This document shows, piece by piece, positions 1 through 6,811 of a stretch of DNA of 6,811 bases. The DNA lies in contig CAIZCB010000238.1 in the NCBI GenBank assembly GCA_903931355.1, forward strand, positions 1-6,811. The letters run 5' to 3'. How positions within the stretch are numbered: the stretch's first letter is position 1; each line of letters opens with the position of its first letter. This DNA comes from an uncultured Pseudomonadota bacterium. GTDB taxonomy: Bacteria; Pseudomonadota; Gammaproteobacteria; Methylococcales; Methylomonadaceae. The notes beneath the pieces are model-generated. The model had not been told where the DNA came from, searched no databases, and worked only from the letters and a program-made list of their open reading frames with translations. A program made the translations under genes and the position numbers.

Positions 1-2663
1 AGAGGGTGGATGTAGCTTTCATAAAGCACACCCAACACGATGTAAACCGTGATAATCGCCGCCAAAATCAACCATAAAGTATTACCCAGCGAAGCATTAA
101 ACGCCTGTGCCGCGCCTTGATAATCGATTTGGATATGCGCCGGTAATTCAATGTCTTGCTTTGCTTGGTTAATCGCTTGAATCGCATCACCCAAAGCCGC
201 GCCATTGGCTAAGTTAAAGGAAATGGTGCTGGATGGAAATTGGTCTAAGTGACTGATTGCCAATGGGGTTTGGCGTTCGGAAACCGTGGCTATAGTCGAT
301 AATGGAATTTGATTGCCGTTGCTGGACGGAATTCGTAATTGATTTAAGGCTTCGGGGCCTTGTTGATTATTGGGATCGACTTCCAATACCACGCGGTATT
401 GATTGGATTGGGTGAAAATCGTCGAAACCAGACGTTGTCCAAAAGCGTTGTACAAGGCATTGTCTATCGCAGCGGTGCTAACCCCTAAGCGGCTGGCGGT
501 CGCGCGGTCGATGTTGATATAGGCTTGTAAGCCTTGGTCTTGCAGATCGCTGGCGACATCTTGCAAGCTAGGGCTGTCTTGTAAGCGTTCCACCAGTTTT
601 TGGCTCCATTTTGACAATTCGGCAAAATCGATGCTTTGCAGGGTAAATTGAAACTGGGTTTTGCTGATGCGGTTTTCTAAAGTTAAATCTTGAATCGGTT
701 GTAGGAATGCTTTAATGCCATTGACTTCGGCAAGCTTGGGCCGCAAGCGCTCAATCACTTCGCTGGCGGTTTCGCCGCGTTCGGCTTGCGGTTTTAGATT
801 AATCAAAAACCGTCCGCTGTTCAGGGTCGCGTTACTGCCATCGACACCGATGAATGAGGATAAATTATCCACAGCGGGGTCTTGGAGAATTTGTTCGGCT
901 AAAGCTTGTTGGCGTTCGGCCATTGCTGCAAAGGAAATGCTGGGGGGCGCTTCGGAAATACCTTGAATCAGGCCAGTATCTTGAATCGGGAAGAAGCCTT
1001 TGGGAATCGCGATATACAACACCACGGTTAACACTAAGGTGCCGATGGCAATTGCTAAGGTCAGTGATTGACGGGCTAACACCCATTCCAAACTTTGGCC
1101 ATAAGCGGCGATCACACGATCTAAAAACTGCGGTTTTTGCTGGTGATCAGCTTGATGAGGGCGCAGCATTTTCGCGCACATCATCGGGGTTAAAGTCAGT
1201 GAAATGACTGCTGAAATTAAAATCGATACCGCCAAAGTAATCGCAAATTCTCTAAATAATCTGCCAACTACATCGCCCATAAACAACAAAGGAATCAGCA
1301 CCGCGACCAGTGAAAAAGTCAGCGAAATAATGGTAAAACCAATTTGCTCGGAGCCTTTCAAAGCGGCTTTATAAGCCGATTCGCCGCGTTCGATGTAGCG
1401 GGAAATATTTTCAATCACCACAATCGCATCATCGACCACAAAACCGCTGGCGATGGTTAAGGCCATTAAGGTCAGGTTGTTGATACTGAATTCAGCCAGA
1501 TACATCACCGCAAAAGTCGCTATCAGTGATAAAGGTACGGCGATGCCAGGAATAATGGTGGCGGGGAGATTGCGTAAAAACAGGAAAATCACCATTACCA
1601 CTAAAGCTACCGCCAACATCAACTCAAACTGCACATCATGCACCGAAGCGCGAATGGTCACGGTGCGGTCGCTTAATGGCAACACTTCAATCGATAACGG
1701 TAGGGCGGATTTTAATTGTGGTAACAGTTTTTTAATCCTATCTACTACCTCAATCACGTTAGCCCCGGGCTGGCGCTGGATGTTGAGGATTACGGCGGCA
1801 GTTTGATTGGCCCAAGCCGCTAGTTTGACGTTTTCCGGTGCATCGATGGCGTTAGCAACTTCAGCTAAACGCACTGGTGAGCCGTTGCGATAGGCGACTA
1901 TTAAATCCCTGTATTCAGCAGCGGAACGTAGTTGATCGTTATTGTCGATAATCGCCGATTTTAATGGCCCATCGAACATGCCTTTGGGTTGATTGACGTT
2001 GGCTGCGGCGATGGCTAACCGTAAATCTTCCAGACTTAAACCGTAAGCGGCGAGCGCTTGATGATTGGCTTGAATCCGCACCGCTGGCCGCTGGCCGCCG
2101 CTGATACTGACTAAGCCAACCCCAGGTAATTGGGCGATTTTTTGGGCGAGGCGGGTATCAACTAAATCTTCGACTTTCGATAGTGGCAAGCTGTTGGAAC
2201 TAATCGCTAAGGTTAAAATCGGCGCATCGGCGGGATTGACCTTGTTGTAAATCGGCGGCATTGGTAAATCATTGGGCAAAAAGTTGTTAGCGGCGTTAAT
2301 CGACGCTTGGACAGTTTGCTCGGCAATATCTAGATCCAGCTTGAGATTGAACTGCAAAGTAATCACCGAAGCCCCGCCGGAGCTGGTCGATGACATTTGT
2401 TTTAAGCCCGGCATTTGTCCGAACTGGCGTTCTAAAGGCGCGGTGATTGCCGAAGTCATTACTTCTGGGCTGGCACCAGGGTAAAGGGTAGTGACTTGAA
2501 TGGTGGGGTAATCAACTTGCGGTAACGCCGAGATTGGTAATAGCCGATAAGCCAAAATACCTGCCAGTAATAAGGCTACCATTAACAAAGTGGTGGCGAC
2601 TGGGCGTTGGATAAAATGGCTGGAAGGGTTAAAACGATAGGTGTTATTGAAGTTATCGGCCAT
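1..2663 (-). CDS. mdtB: RND multidrug efflux permease, MdtB-like (3' end beyond window)
   Basis: Inner-membrane RND (HAE1-type) proton/drug antiporter that works with an adaptor of the MdtA type and an outer-membrane channel. The minus frame is open from the ATG at 2663 to the window edge, giving 887 codons; E. coli MdtB has 1040, so about 150 C-terminal residues (the last membrane helices) are missing. The start region reads [12 protein letters not shown] (residues 17-28), the usual RND opening before TM1. Residues about 53-62 read [10 protein letters not shown], then [10 protein letters not shown] and the porter-domain motif [11 protein letters not shown]. The proton-relay pair is present as D411-D412 in [12 protein letters not shown], followed by [11 protein letters not shown] and [11 protein letters not shown], all family hallmarks. 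The last residues seen, LYESYIHP, sit in TM8. The start lies 2 bp after the mdtA stop, and no Shine-Dalgarno is visible, so translational coupling is likely. MdtB rather than MdtC is chosen from remembered E. coli sequence; MuxB-type naming is equally possible. The relay lysine expected in a later helix falls outside the window. Confidence 0.95.
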   Translation of the reverse strand, partial: MADNFNNTYRFNPSSHFIQRPVATTLLMVALLLAGILAYRLLPISALPQVDYPTIQVTTLYPGASPEVMTSAITAPLERQFGQMPGLKQMSSTSSGGASVITLQFNLKLDLDIAEQTVQASINAANNFLPNDLPMPPIYNKVNPADAPILTLAISSNSLPLSKVEDLVDTRLAQKIAQLPGVGLVSISGGQRPAVRIQANHQALAAYGLSLEDLRLAIAAANVNQPKGMFDGPLKSAIIDNNDQLRSAAEYRDLIVAYRNGSPVRLAEVANAIDAPENVKLAAWANQTAAVILNIQRQPGANVIEVVDRIKKLLPQLKSALPLSIEVLPLSDRTVTIRASVHDVQFELMLAVALVVMVIFLFLRNLPATIIPGIAVPLSLIATFAVMYLAEFSINNLTLMALTIASGFVVDDAIVVIENISRYIERGESAYKAALKGSEQIGFTIISLTFSLVAVLIPLLFMGDVVGRLFREFAITLAVSILISAVISLTLTPMMCAKMLRPHQADHQQKPQFLDRVIAAYGQSLEWVLARQSLTLAIAIGTLVLTVVLYIAIPKGFFPIQDTGLIQGISEAPPSISFAAMAERQQALAEQILQDPAVDNLSSFIGVDGSNATLNSGRFLINLKPQAERGETASEVIERLRPKLAEVNGIKAFLQPIQDLTLENRISKTQFQFTLQSIDFAELSKWSQKLVERLQDSPSLQDVASDLQDQGLQAYINIDRATASRLGVSTAAIDNALYNAFGQRLVSTIFTQSNQYRVVLEVDPNNQQGPEALNQLRIPSSNGNQIPLSTIATVSERQTPLAISHLDQFPSSTISFNLANGAALGDAIQAINQAKQDIELPAHIQIDYQGAAQAFNASLGNTLWLILAAIITVYIVLGVLYESYIHP

Positions 2664-2665
2664 AA

Positions 2666-3910
2666 CTAGCGAGGACGGCGACGTTTGGATTCGGGATTGG
2701 CATTTTCTGGCCTTGCTGGCGGGGTTTGTCCGGCAATATTGACTTGGCTGCCTTCACGCAATTTATCGGCGCCATCAATCACCAATTTTTCATCAACGCT
2801 TAAACCTTCGCTAATCACGGTGTTATTGCCATCGCTGGCAGCAGTTTTAATCGCTTTGACGGTGATGGTTAAATCGTCTTTGACCACATAAACAAATGCG
2901 CCATTAGCGCCGTGTTGAATCGCTGCGTTCGGTGCCAGAATTACTCTTTGTAAGGTGTCCAGTTTCATTTTGATATTAACGAACTGGTTAGAGAACAAGG
3001 TGCGTTGTTGGTTTTCAAACTGGGCTTTCAGTTTTAGGGTGCCGGTAGTGGTGTCGATTTGGTTATCGACTGCCAACAATTCACCGTCCGCTAGTTTGCT
3101 GTTGCCTGCGCGGTCGTAGGCTTCAATCGTAATATTGTTATCACGATGCCAGCGTTGCATGACGGCGGGGATTTGATCTTCGGGTAAGGTAAACACCACG
3201 CTAATTGGTTGCAGTTGGGTAATCACTGCTAAGCCGTTAGCATCGTTGCTATGAATCATATTGCCTTGGTCAACCAGTCTTAAACCGATACGACCTGAAA
3301 CAGGCGCGGTAATGTGGGCATAGCTGAGTTGTAATTTGGCGTTATCGACCAAAGCTCGATCAATTTCCACCGTGCCTTGATATTGTTTAACTAAAGCTGC
3401 TTGGGTGGCAGTTTGTTGTGGGGCGATTGAATCTTGTTCTAACAGAGTTTGGTAGCGTGAGGCGTCAATTTGCGCGTTTTTCAACAAAGCTTCATCGCGC
3501 ATTAACTGGCCTTGGGCTTGTTGCAATTGCACTTGATAGGGGCGAGGGTCGATTTCAGCTAATAAATCACCTTGTTTGACTAATTGGCCTTCGGTGAACG
3601 CGACTTTGATTAATTCGCCATCAACCCGCGAACGCACGGTGACGGTATGTAGAGCGGTGACCGTGCCTAAGCCGTTGAGATAAATCGGCATATCGCCTTG
3701 CTGGCTATTAGCAACGGCAACCGTCACTATTGGGTTTTCGCCTTTTTCACCTTTAAAGCCTTTGAATTTGCCTTCGCGCGGTTTTGAATCGGCGCTATCG
3801 TGTAATCCCCAATAAGCACCGCCAGCAGTTACGGCGGTTGCTACAACTAACCACGGCCATTTTGCGAGCCAGTTTTTTGAGGGTTTAGGAAAATCATTTG
3901 CTTGCTTCAT
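2666..3910 (-). CDS. mdtA: RND efflux periplasmic adaptor subunit, MdtA-like
   Basis: Membrane-fusion protein that bridges the RND pump and an outer-membrane channel. It has 414 residues against 415 for E. coli MdtA, so it looks complete. A single N-terminal hydrophobic segment (about 18-36) has no lipobox cysteine, so anchoring by an uncleaved helix or ordinary export is likely rather than lipoylation. A Lys/Gly-rich linker (47-58) follows. The first lipoyl half-motif is at 91-122 ([11 protein letters not shown] then GDLLAEIDP), the alpha-helical hairpin at about 123-195, and the second lipoyl half at 198-218 ([14 protein letters not shown]). The beta-barrel includes [12 protein letters not shown] (229-240) and [20 protein letters not shown] (259-278). 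The tail (395-414) is rich in Pro and ends in an Arg cluster. It starts 76 bp after exbD; the region before the ATG has only a weak A-rich AAAAAG and no good Shine-Dalgarno. The mdtB gene begins 2 bp after its TAG stop, which supports a functional pair. Confidence 0.96.
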   Translation of the reverse strand: MKQANDFPKPSKNWLAKWPWLVVATAVTAGGAYWGLHDSADSKPREGKFKGFKGEKGENPIVTVAVANSQQGDMPIYLNGLGTVTALHTVTVRSRVDGELIKVAFTEGQLVKQGDLLAEIDPRPYQVQLQQAQGQLMRDEALLKNAQIDASRYQTLLEQDSIAPQQTATQAALVKQYQGTVEIDRALVDNAKLQLSYAHITAPVSGRIGLRLVDQGNMIHSNDANGLAVITQLQPISVVFTLPEDQIPAVMQRWHRDNNITIEAYDRAGNSKLADGELLAVDNQIDTTTGTLKLKAQFENQQRTLFSNQFVNIKMKLDTLQRVILAPNAAIQHGANGAFVYVVKDDLTITVKAIKTAASDGNNTVISEGLSVDEKLVIDGADKLREGSQVNIAGQTPPARPENANPESKRRRPR

Positions 3911-3943
3911 GCAGGTGCTTTTTATTGATTCGAGTGTAAATGT

Positions 3944-3969
3944 GTCGGGTAGGCTAGTGCTAACCCGAC
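3944..3969. repeat. Short inverted repeat in exbD-mdtA spacer
   Basis: GTCGGGT (3944-3950) is complementary to ACCCGAC (3963-3969), a perfect 7-bp GC-rich stem around a 12-nt loop. It lies 17 bp past the exbD stop and 33 bp before the mdtA start. In the minus-strand (transcript) direction the stem is followed by ACACATTTACACTC, which is not a T-run, so an intrinsic terminator is not supported. It could be an mRNA structure that sets relative expression of the exb and mdt genes, or chance. I see no convincing promoter in the same 76-bp spacer. Confidence 0.4.
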
Positions 3970-3986
3970 CAAAATTATTGCTAGTA

Positions 3987-4397
3987 TTACTTTTCCATTG
4001 TTACAAACGCCATCTTCGAAATTCCGGCGTGTTGTACTGTTGCCATCACTTCGGCGACTTTTCCATAGTTAACATCTTGGTCAGCCCAAACGTGAATCGC
4101 TATTTCAGGGTTCTGCGCTAATTCGTTTCTCAAGCGAACATCCAAAGCATCCAAGCTTTCAATAGGGGTTTTGTTCAAAGTGATAACCCCTTTGGCATCG
4201 ACCCCTAATTGTAAAGGTTGCTTTTGGGTGTCTGGCGTGGTGGAAGCGGTTTTTGGTAACGCAACATTCACCGATTGTGTCATCAGTGGTGCGGTAACCA
4301 GCAAAATAATCACCAGCACCAACATCACGTCGACTAAAGGCGTGACGTTAATTTCGCTAACGGCATCATCGTCATCGGAATTAGTTTTAAAACCCAT
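3987..4397 (-). CDS. exbD: Biopolymer transport protein ExbD
   Basis: Inner-membrane partner of ExbB in the proton channel that energises TonB. It has 136 residues; E. coli ExbD has 141. The N-terminus is short and acidic (DDDD at 8-11). It leads into the family signature SEINVTPLVDVMLVLVIILL (14-33), which forms the single membrane helix at about 21-40. D23 matches the essential protonatable Asp25 of E. coli ExbD. The periplasmic domain ends with ADQDVNYGKVAEVM (105-118) and GISKMAFVT, typical of ExbD/TolR. The ATG at 4397 is chosen because AAGGAG (4410-4405) lies 7 nt upstream; this Shine-Dalgarno overlaps the exbB stop codon, so the two genes are separated by only 11 bp and are surely co-transcribed. 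TolR is the alternative, but the adjacent tonB and the absence of tolA, tolB or pal favour ExbD. Confidence 0.96.
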   Translation of the reverse strand: MGFKTNSDDDDAVSEINVTPLVDVMLVLVIILLVTAPLMTQSVNVALPKTASTTPDTQKQPLQLGVDAKGVITLNKTPIESLDALDVRLRNELAQNPEIAIHVWADQDVNYGKVAEVMATVQHAGISKMAFVTMEK

Positions 4398-4404
4398 CTC
4401 AATT

Positions 4405-4410
4405 CTCCTT
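4405..4410 (-). promoter_or_regulatory. exbD ribosome binding site
   Basis: The minus strand reads AAGGAG, 7 nt before the exbD ATG. The first two bases lie in the TAA stop of exbB, so ribosomes ending exbB are placed to start exbD, consistent with balanced output of the two subunits. Confidence 0.85.
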
Positions 4411-5065
4411 AGGCTTTGTCGCTGAAAGCAATGTGTAAAAAGCCGTCTACAAAGTGTTCCAATGAGGCTTTGTGTTGTTTTGCACGGCGGATGAAAAAGT
4501 TATAAGCCAAAACTGCTGGCACAGCGACCGCAATACCAATTGCGGTGGCAATCAAAGCGTCACCGATAGGGCCAGCAACTACTTCCAAGCTTGATGAGCC
4601 GCTGGCGCTGATTTGGTGCATAGCGTGCATAATGCCTAAAACTGTACCGAACAAACCGACGAAAGGCGCGGTGCTGCCGATGCTGGCGAGCATGGTTAAA
4701 CCGATTTCCATGCGGTTTTGTTCTTGTTGGGTTTGTTTGCGTAGGGTTTGTTCTAATAAATCAAGTGGTTGGCCACGAAACTTAAGGCTGCTGGATTTTT
4801 CGGAACGGCGTAATTGCGCTAACCATTCAAAACCGACATGAGCAACGCGTGCTTTTGCGCCTTTGGCTAGATCTTCAGATAAGTTTTCAGCCGCTTTAAG
4901 ATCTGCTGCATCCCAAAAAGCCGCGCTATATTGCTTGTTGTAGTAACCGGTTTTCGCAAATTGCCAGATTTTGAACAGAATCAAAACCCAAGTAATCACA
5001 GAAAAGCCAAGCAATGTGTAGAGGGTGGCATCAATGATGATGTTGGGGTCTATATGATGAGGCAT
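4409..5065 (-). CDS. exbB: Biopolymer transport protein ExbB (MotA/TolQ/ExbB proton channel)
   Basis: Oligomeric inner-membrane scaffold that conducts protons with ExbD to power TonB. It has 218 residues, slightly shorter than E. coli ExbB (244). Three hydrophobic segments are visible: TM1 about 13-33, TM2 about 122-144 containing GSTAPFVGLFGTVLGI (130-145), and TM3 about 165-191 containing GPIGDALIATAIGIAVAVP. The large cytoplasmic loop between TM1 and TM2 is rich in charged residues. T141 and T174 match by position E. coli T148 and T181. The position of the conserved TM3 glutamate (E176 in E. coli) is an aspartate here, D169 (codon GAC). The ATG at 5065 is supported by AGGAGA (5076-5071) 5 nt upstream. 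It is followed directly by exbD and preceded by tonB across a REP-bearing spacer. TolQ is the family alternative; the tonB context favours ExbB. Confidence 0.95.
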   Translation of the reverse strand: MPHHIDPNIIIDATLYTLLGFSVITWVLILFKIWQFAKTGYYNKQYSAAFWDAADLKAAENLSEDLAKGAKARVAHVGFEWLAQLRRSEKSSSLKFRGQPLDLLEQTLRKQTQQEQNRMEIGLTMLASIGSTAPFVGLFGTVLGIMHAMHQISASGSSSLEVVAGPIGDALIATAIGIAVAVPAVLAYNFFIRRAKQHKASLEHFVDGFLHIAFSDKA

Positions 5066-5070
5066 TGAAA

Positions 5071-5076
5071 TCTCCT
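5071..5076 (-). promoter_or_regulatory. exbB ribosome binding site
   Basis: AGGAGA on the minus strand, 5 nt before the exbB ATG. It is the strongest initiation signal between tonB and exbB and fixes the exbB start, with no competing upstream in-frame start before the REP element. Confidence 0.8.
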
Positions 5077-5105
5077 GATTTTTAATAAGTATTTATTGGT
5101 GGTTC

Positions 5106-5169
5106 CGTAGGGTGCATTTTATGCACCAATAGTTCTTGGCATAATCGGTGCATAAAATGGCACCCTACG
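5106..5169. repeat. REPIN-like REP doublet in tonB-exbB spacer
   Basis: Two REP-type units face each other. The plus-strand unit (5107-5127) is GTAG followed by the palindrome GGTGCAT-TTT-ATGCACC. The minus-strand unit (5168-5147) is again GTAG followed by nearly the same palindrome, with one extra C. The arms therefore pair over about 22 bp with a single bulge around a 19-nt centre, and each arm is itself a hairpin. A GTAG tetranucleotide beside an imperfect palindrome is the published hallmark of REP elements mobilised by RAYT (Y1 tyrosine) transposases. The element begins 17 bp after the tonB stop and ends 40 bp before exbB, wholly between coding regions. In the transcript it would form a stable hairpin that may protect or process tonB mRNA. 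No RAYT gene is in the window. Confidence 0.85.
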
Positions 5170-5186
5170 CCAAAATCCCGGCTGCG

Positions 5187-5891
5187 TTAATCTTTCAAAC
5201 TAAACACTATCGGCACAATTACCGCACTGGCTACTGCCGTTTCGCCTTTTTTTGCTGGGATAAATTTCCATTTTTTAACAGCATCAATCGCTGATTCATC
5301 TAGCATTTCGTGACCACTGCTGGTTTCAACTTCAATCGAGGTCGCAGTCCCTTCTGGTGAAACCTGCACTCTTAACATTACTTTTCCCGTCCAACCGCGA
5401 CTTTTAGCAATCGATGGATATTCGGGTTTTGGGTTAGATAAATAATTAGCTTTGAAGTTCGCTTCGGTAAAGTGCTCGACTGTTGGCGCTGAAGGAGCTG
5501 GTGAAGCGGCAGCAGGTGGCGTTGGTTGCGGTGCGCTCACTGGTTCAACGGGAGCAAAATCCGGTGATTTTTGCACTATCGGTGGCGCTTTTTTGGTAAT
5601 TGGTTTCGGTAACGGCTTTTTCGGTGGTTCGACCGGTTTCGGCGGCGCAACCTGCGGTTTTGGGGCCGAGATGGTGACCATGGAAACTTCCATCTGCAAA
5701 GCTTGAGCAGGGGTAAATTTTTCTTCAGGCGCGAAAAACCACATCAAGGCATAGACGTGGATTAATAGCACTAATATCGTCAATAAGCTGACCATACTGC
5801 TGGGCTTCTCTTCGCCGAATAATTGAGCTATCAATGTTGAGCTATTGTTAGCTGATGATATTTCGTTGCCGGAAATAGGGCGGTCGTGCAC
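5187..5891 (-). CDS. tonB: Energy transducer TonB
   Basis: Periplasm-spanning protein that carries ExbB/ExbD energy to TonB-dependent outer-membrane receptors. It has 234 residues, close to E. coli TonB (239). It has a hydrophilic N-terminal stretch (1-32), a single membrane helix (about 34-54, VSLLTILVLLIHVYALMWFF) carrying a histidine (H45) like the functional TM histidine of TonB, and a Pro/Lys-rich spacer (about 75-137, with PPKPVEPPKKPLPKP). The C-terminal TonB domain is at about 150-234, with PEYPSIAKSRGWTG, SSGHEMLDESA (191-201) and VKKWKFIPA (205-213). The start is a GTG at 5891 with AAGGGA 6 nt upstream; M33, just before the helix, is a shorter alternative. No ATG lies in frame upstream. 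It precedes exbB and exbD, the usual partners. I see no clear Fur box or sigma-70 promoter in the 107 bp upstream. Confidence 0.95.
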   Translation of the reverse strand: MHDRPISGNEISSANNSSTLIAQLFGEEKPSSMVSLLTILVLLIHVYALMWFFAPEEKFTPAQALQMEVSMVTISAPKPQVAPPKPVEPPKKPLPKPITKKAPPIVQKSPDFAPVEPVSAPQPTPPAAASPAPSAPTVEHFTEANFKANYLSNPKPEYPSIAKSRGWTGKVMLRVQVSPEGTATSIEVETSSGHEMLDESAIDAVKKWKFIPAKKGETAVASAVIVPIVFSLKD

Positions 5892-5897
5892 AGCGTT

Positions 5898-5903
5898 TCC
5901 CTT
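5898..5903 (-). promoter_or_regulatory. Putative tonB ribosome binding site
   Basis: AAGGGA on the minus strand, 6 nt before the GTG start. It is an imperfect Shine-Dalgarno, but its spacing supports the GTG over the internal Met33, which has only a looser purine-rich stretch upstream. Confidence 0.6.
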
Positions 5904-5954
5904 GCAAATGGATAAATGCGTAGAAGGTTAAAAAAGGTTTTGGCTTAGTGTTTG

Positions 5955-5993
5955 CCTTCCCAAAACAGTCGATTCTATTTTGGGAAGGTTTTT
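5955..5993 (+). terminator. Hairpin plus T-run, reading as a plus-strand terminator
   Basis: CCTTCCCAAAA (5955-5965) and TTTTGGGAAGG (5978-5988) form a perfect 11-bp stem around a 12-nt loop, followed on the plus strand by TTTTT (5989-5993). This is an intrinsic-terminator shape for plus-strand RNA. On the minus strand, the direction of all genes here, the same stem starts 10 bp after the propeller-gene stop but is followed by CAAACACTAAG, with no T-run. Its role for the minus-strand transcript is thus more likely 3'-end stabilisation or partial termination. It separates the propeller gene from tonB. Confidence 0.6.
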
Positions 5994-5998
5994 AATGA

Positions 5999-6811
5999 TT
6001 ACAAATCAGACAAGGCTTTGAATTGATAGCCTTGACCGGTTTGCCATGACAAATACAGCTCGTCACCATCGCTAATCAGAAAACCATCGTCAGCGCTTTC
6101 GCTGGTACTGGCAACGGTTTTTGCGGGTGACCAAGTTTTGCCGCTATCTGCTGATTGAATTAATTGCAGTAGATTGTTTTTACCATTAAATTCAGACCAG
6201 ATAATCGCTACATGGTGACCAATAGCCATCACACTAGGATGTTTTGCACCTTGGTTGCCGAATGGATAAGCCGCTGAAAAGCTTTTACCTTGGTCATTTG
6301 AATAGCCATAGAACAAGCCTTGGTGATCGGCAGCACCGCTAAACCAAACCGAGTGATAAGTGCCATCGTCGGCAATCGATAGTGCTGGGCCGTGATGTGG
6401 ACAGGCTTCGATCTTCCAGTTGTCTTGGCTGGCACGTTGAACAGGGCCAGGTGTGTTCCAATCTTTAAATTTAACTAAAGCTTGATCGCGAATTTGGCCC
6501 TCAAAAACATGACGCCAAAGTACGACAGGTAGATTGTCGTTATCAATCGCAATCCCCAAACGGCAGCATTCGCAGCTGTGTGGAGCTAGTGGTTTGTTGG
6601 GATAAAAACTTTGGCCACCGTTATCTGACCAAGTGTAATAAACCGCTGTGCCTAAGAATTCTTGTTTTTTTGATTTGGCGAGTTCTTTGTCACGAGAATC
6701 TAACCATGCGATAAAAATTTCGCCGTTTTTGCCGACTTCCAAAGCGTCAAAACGGTGGCCGATAATATCTAGGTTGTCATTAACGGTAATCGGTTTAGAA
6801 AAACTTTTACC
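5999..6811 (-). CDS. Sialidase-like Asp-box (BNR) beta-propeller protein (5' end beyond window)
   Basis: The frame is open from the window edge to the TAA at 5999, giving 270 residues; the true start is outside, and a TTG at 6742 is only an internal codon. Asp-box turns typical of six-bladed sialidase-type propellers recur: WSDNGGQSF (61-69), YSNDQGKSF (170-178) and SADSGKTW (220-227), with a probable fragment GKSF at the very edge. Between them lie HSCECC (78-83) and ACPHHGP (136-142), a cysteine/histidine set unlike classical sialidases and possibly a metal or disulfide site. Numbering is from the first codon in the window. Database relatives would probably be labelled exo-alpha-sialidase or sialidase family, but no catalytic sialidase residues can be confirmed in this part, so glycosidase activity is not claimed. 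Export is expected for such a fold but the signal peptide is not visible. The gene lies 107 bp upstream of tonB, on the same strand. Confidence 0.8.
   Translation of the reverse strand, partial: GKSFSKPITVNDNLDIIGHRFDALEVGKNGEIFIAWLDSRDKELAKSKKQEFLGTAVYYTWSDNGGQSFYPNKPLAPHSCECCRLGIAIDNDNLPVVLWRHVFEGQIRDQALVKFKDWNTPGPVQRASQDNWKIEACPHHGPALSIADDGTYHSVWFSGAADHQGLFYGYSNDQGKSFSAAYPFGNQGAKHPSVMAIGHHVAIIWSEFNGKNNLLQLIQSADSGKTWSPAKTVASTSESADDGFLISDGDELYLSWQTGQGYQFKALSDL

Noticed and set aside
715..1806. Plus-strand open frames (715-966, 854-1207, 1453-1806) and the minus frame at 865-1086
   Set aside because: They lie over the continuous mdtB coding frame, which matches the RND family throughout; the alternatives have no recognisable motifs.
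2272..2891. Plus-strand open frames at 2272-2484 and 2685-2891
   Set aside because: They are antisense to mdtB and mdtA and contain no family signature or credible ribosome binding site.
3909..4841. Plus-strand open frames over exbD and exbB (3909-4121, 4171-4425, 4545-4841)
   Set aside because: They are complements of conserved membrane-protein coding sequence with no independent support.
5084..5097. AT-rich palindrome AATAAGTATTTATT before exbB
   Set aside because: A 5-bp AT-only stem is too weak and too likely by chance to call an operator or promoter element.
5452..5706. Plus-strand Gly-rich open frame
   Set aside because: It is the complement of the Pro-rich spacer of tonB; Pro codons read as Gly on the other strand.
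5892..5954. Fur box or sigma-70 promoter upstream of tonB
   Set aside because: The region is AT-rich but has no recognisable GATAATGATAAT-type repeats or well-spaced -35/-10 pair.
6229..6435. Minus-strand open frame of 68 codons
   Set aside because: It is out of frame within the Asp-box propeller gene, which has clear motifs across the same bases.

Overview
The window reads as part of a Gram-negative gammaproteobacterial chromosome. The evidence is a full energy-transducing TonB/ExbB/ExbD set, an RND efflux pump closely resembling Enterobacteriaceae MdtA/MdtB, and a REP doublet of the type common in free-living gammaproteobacteria. The overall flavour (moderate GC, this type of REP sequence, TonB beside an Asp-box propeller protein) would fit a methanotroph-like member of the Methylococcales, but that placement is inference from general appearance and not proven here.

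Every supported gene lies on the minus strand, so the reading order runs from high to low coordinates. At 6811-5999 is the C-terminal 270 residues of a BNR/Asp-box beta-propeller protein, whose N-terminus lies outside the window. It is followed by a 107-bp spacer holding a perfect 11-bp-stem hairpin with a T-run on the plus strand. Next come tonB (GTG start, 5891-5187), a 121-bp spacer carrying a REPIN-like REP doublet, exbB (5065-4409) and exbD (4397-3987, its Shine-Dalgarno overlapping the exbB stop). A 76-bp spacer with a small hairpin follows. Then comes mdtA (3910-2666), the periplasmic adaptor, and 2 bp later mdtB (2663 to beyond position 1), the inner-membrane RND pump, cut by the window edge after 887 codons.

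Functionally the window joins two proton-motive-force machines. ExbB/ExbD form the inner-membrane proton channel that drives TonB, which spans the periplasm to power TonB-dependent outer-membrane receptors. MdtA/MdtB, presumably with an MdtC partner and a TolC-type outer-membrane protein outside the window, would pump small amphipathic molecules out. The propeller protein upstream of tonB has a Cys-x-Cys-Cys and a Cys-Pro-His-His motif that could bind a metal. An import/export locus for a metal-binding or other small ligand is a reasonable hypothesis, but nothing here identifies the substrate.

No tRNA, rRNA, CRISPR array, insertion sequence or plus-strand gene was found, and no stretch above 300 bases lacks a gene.
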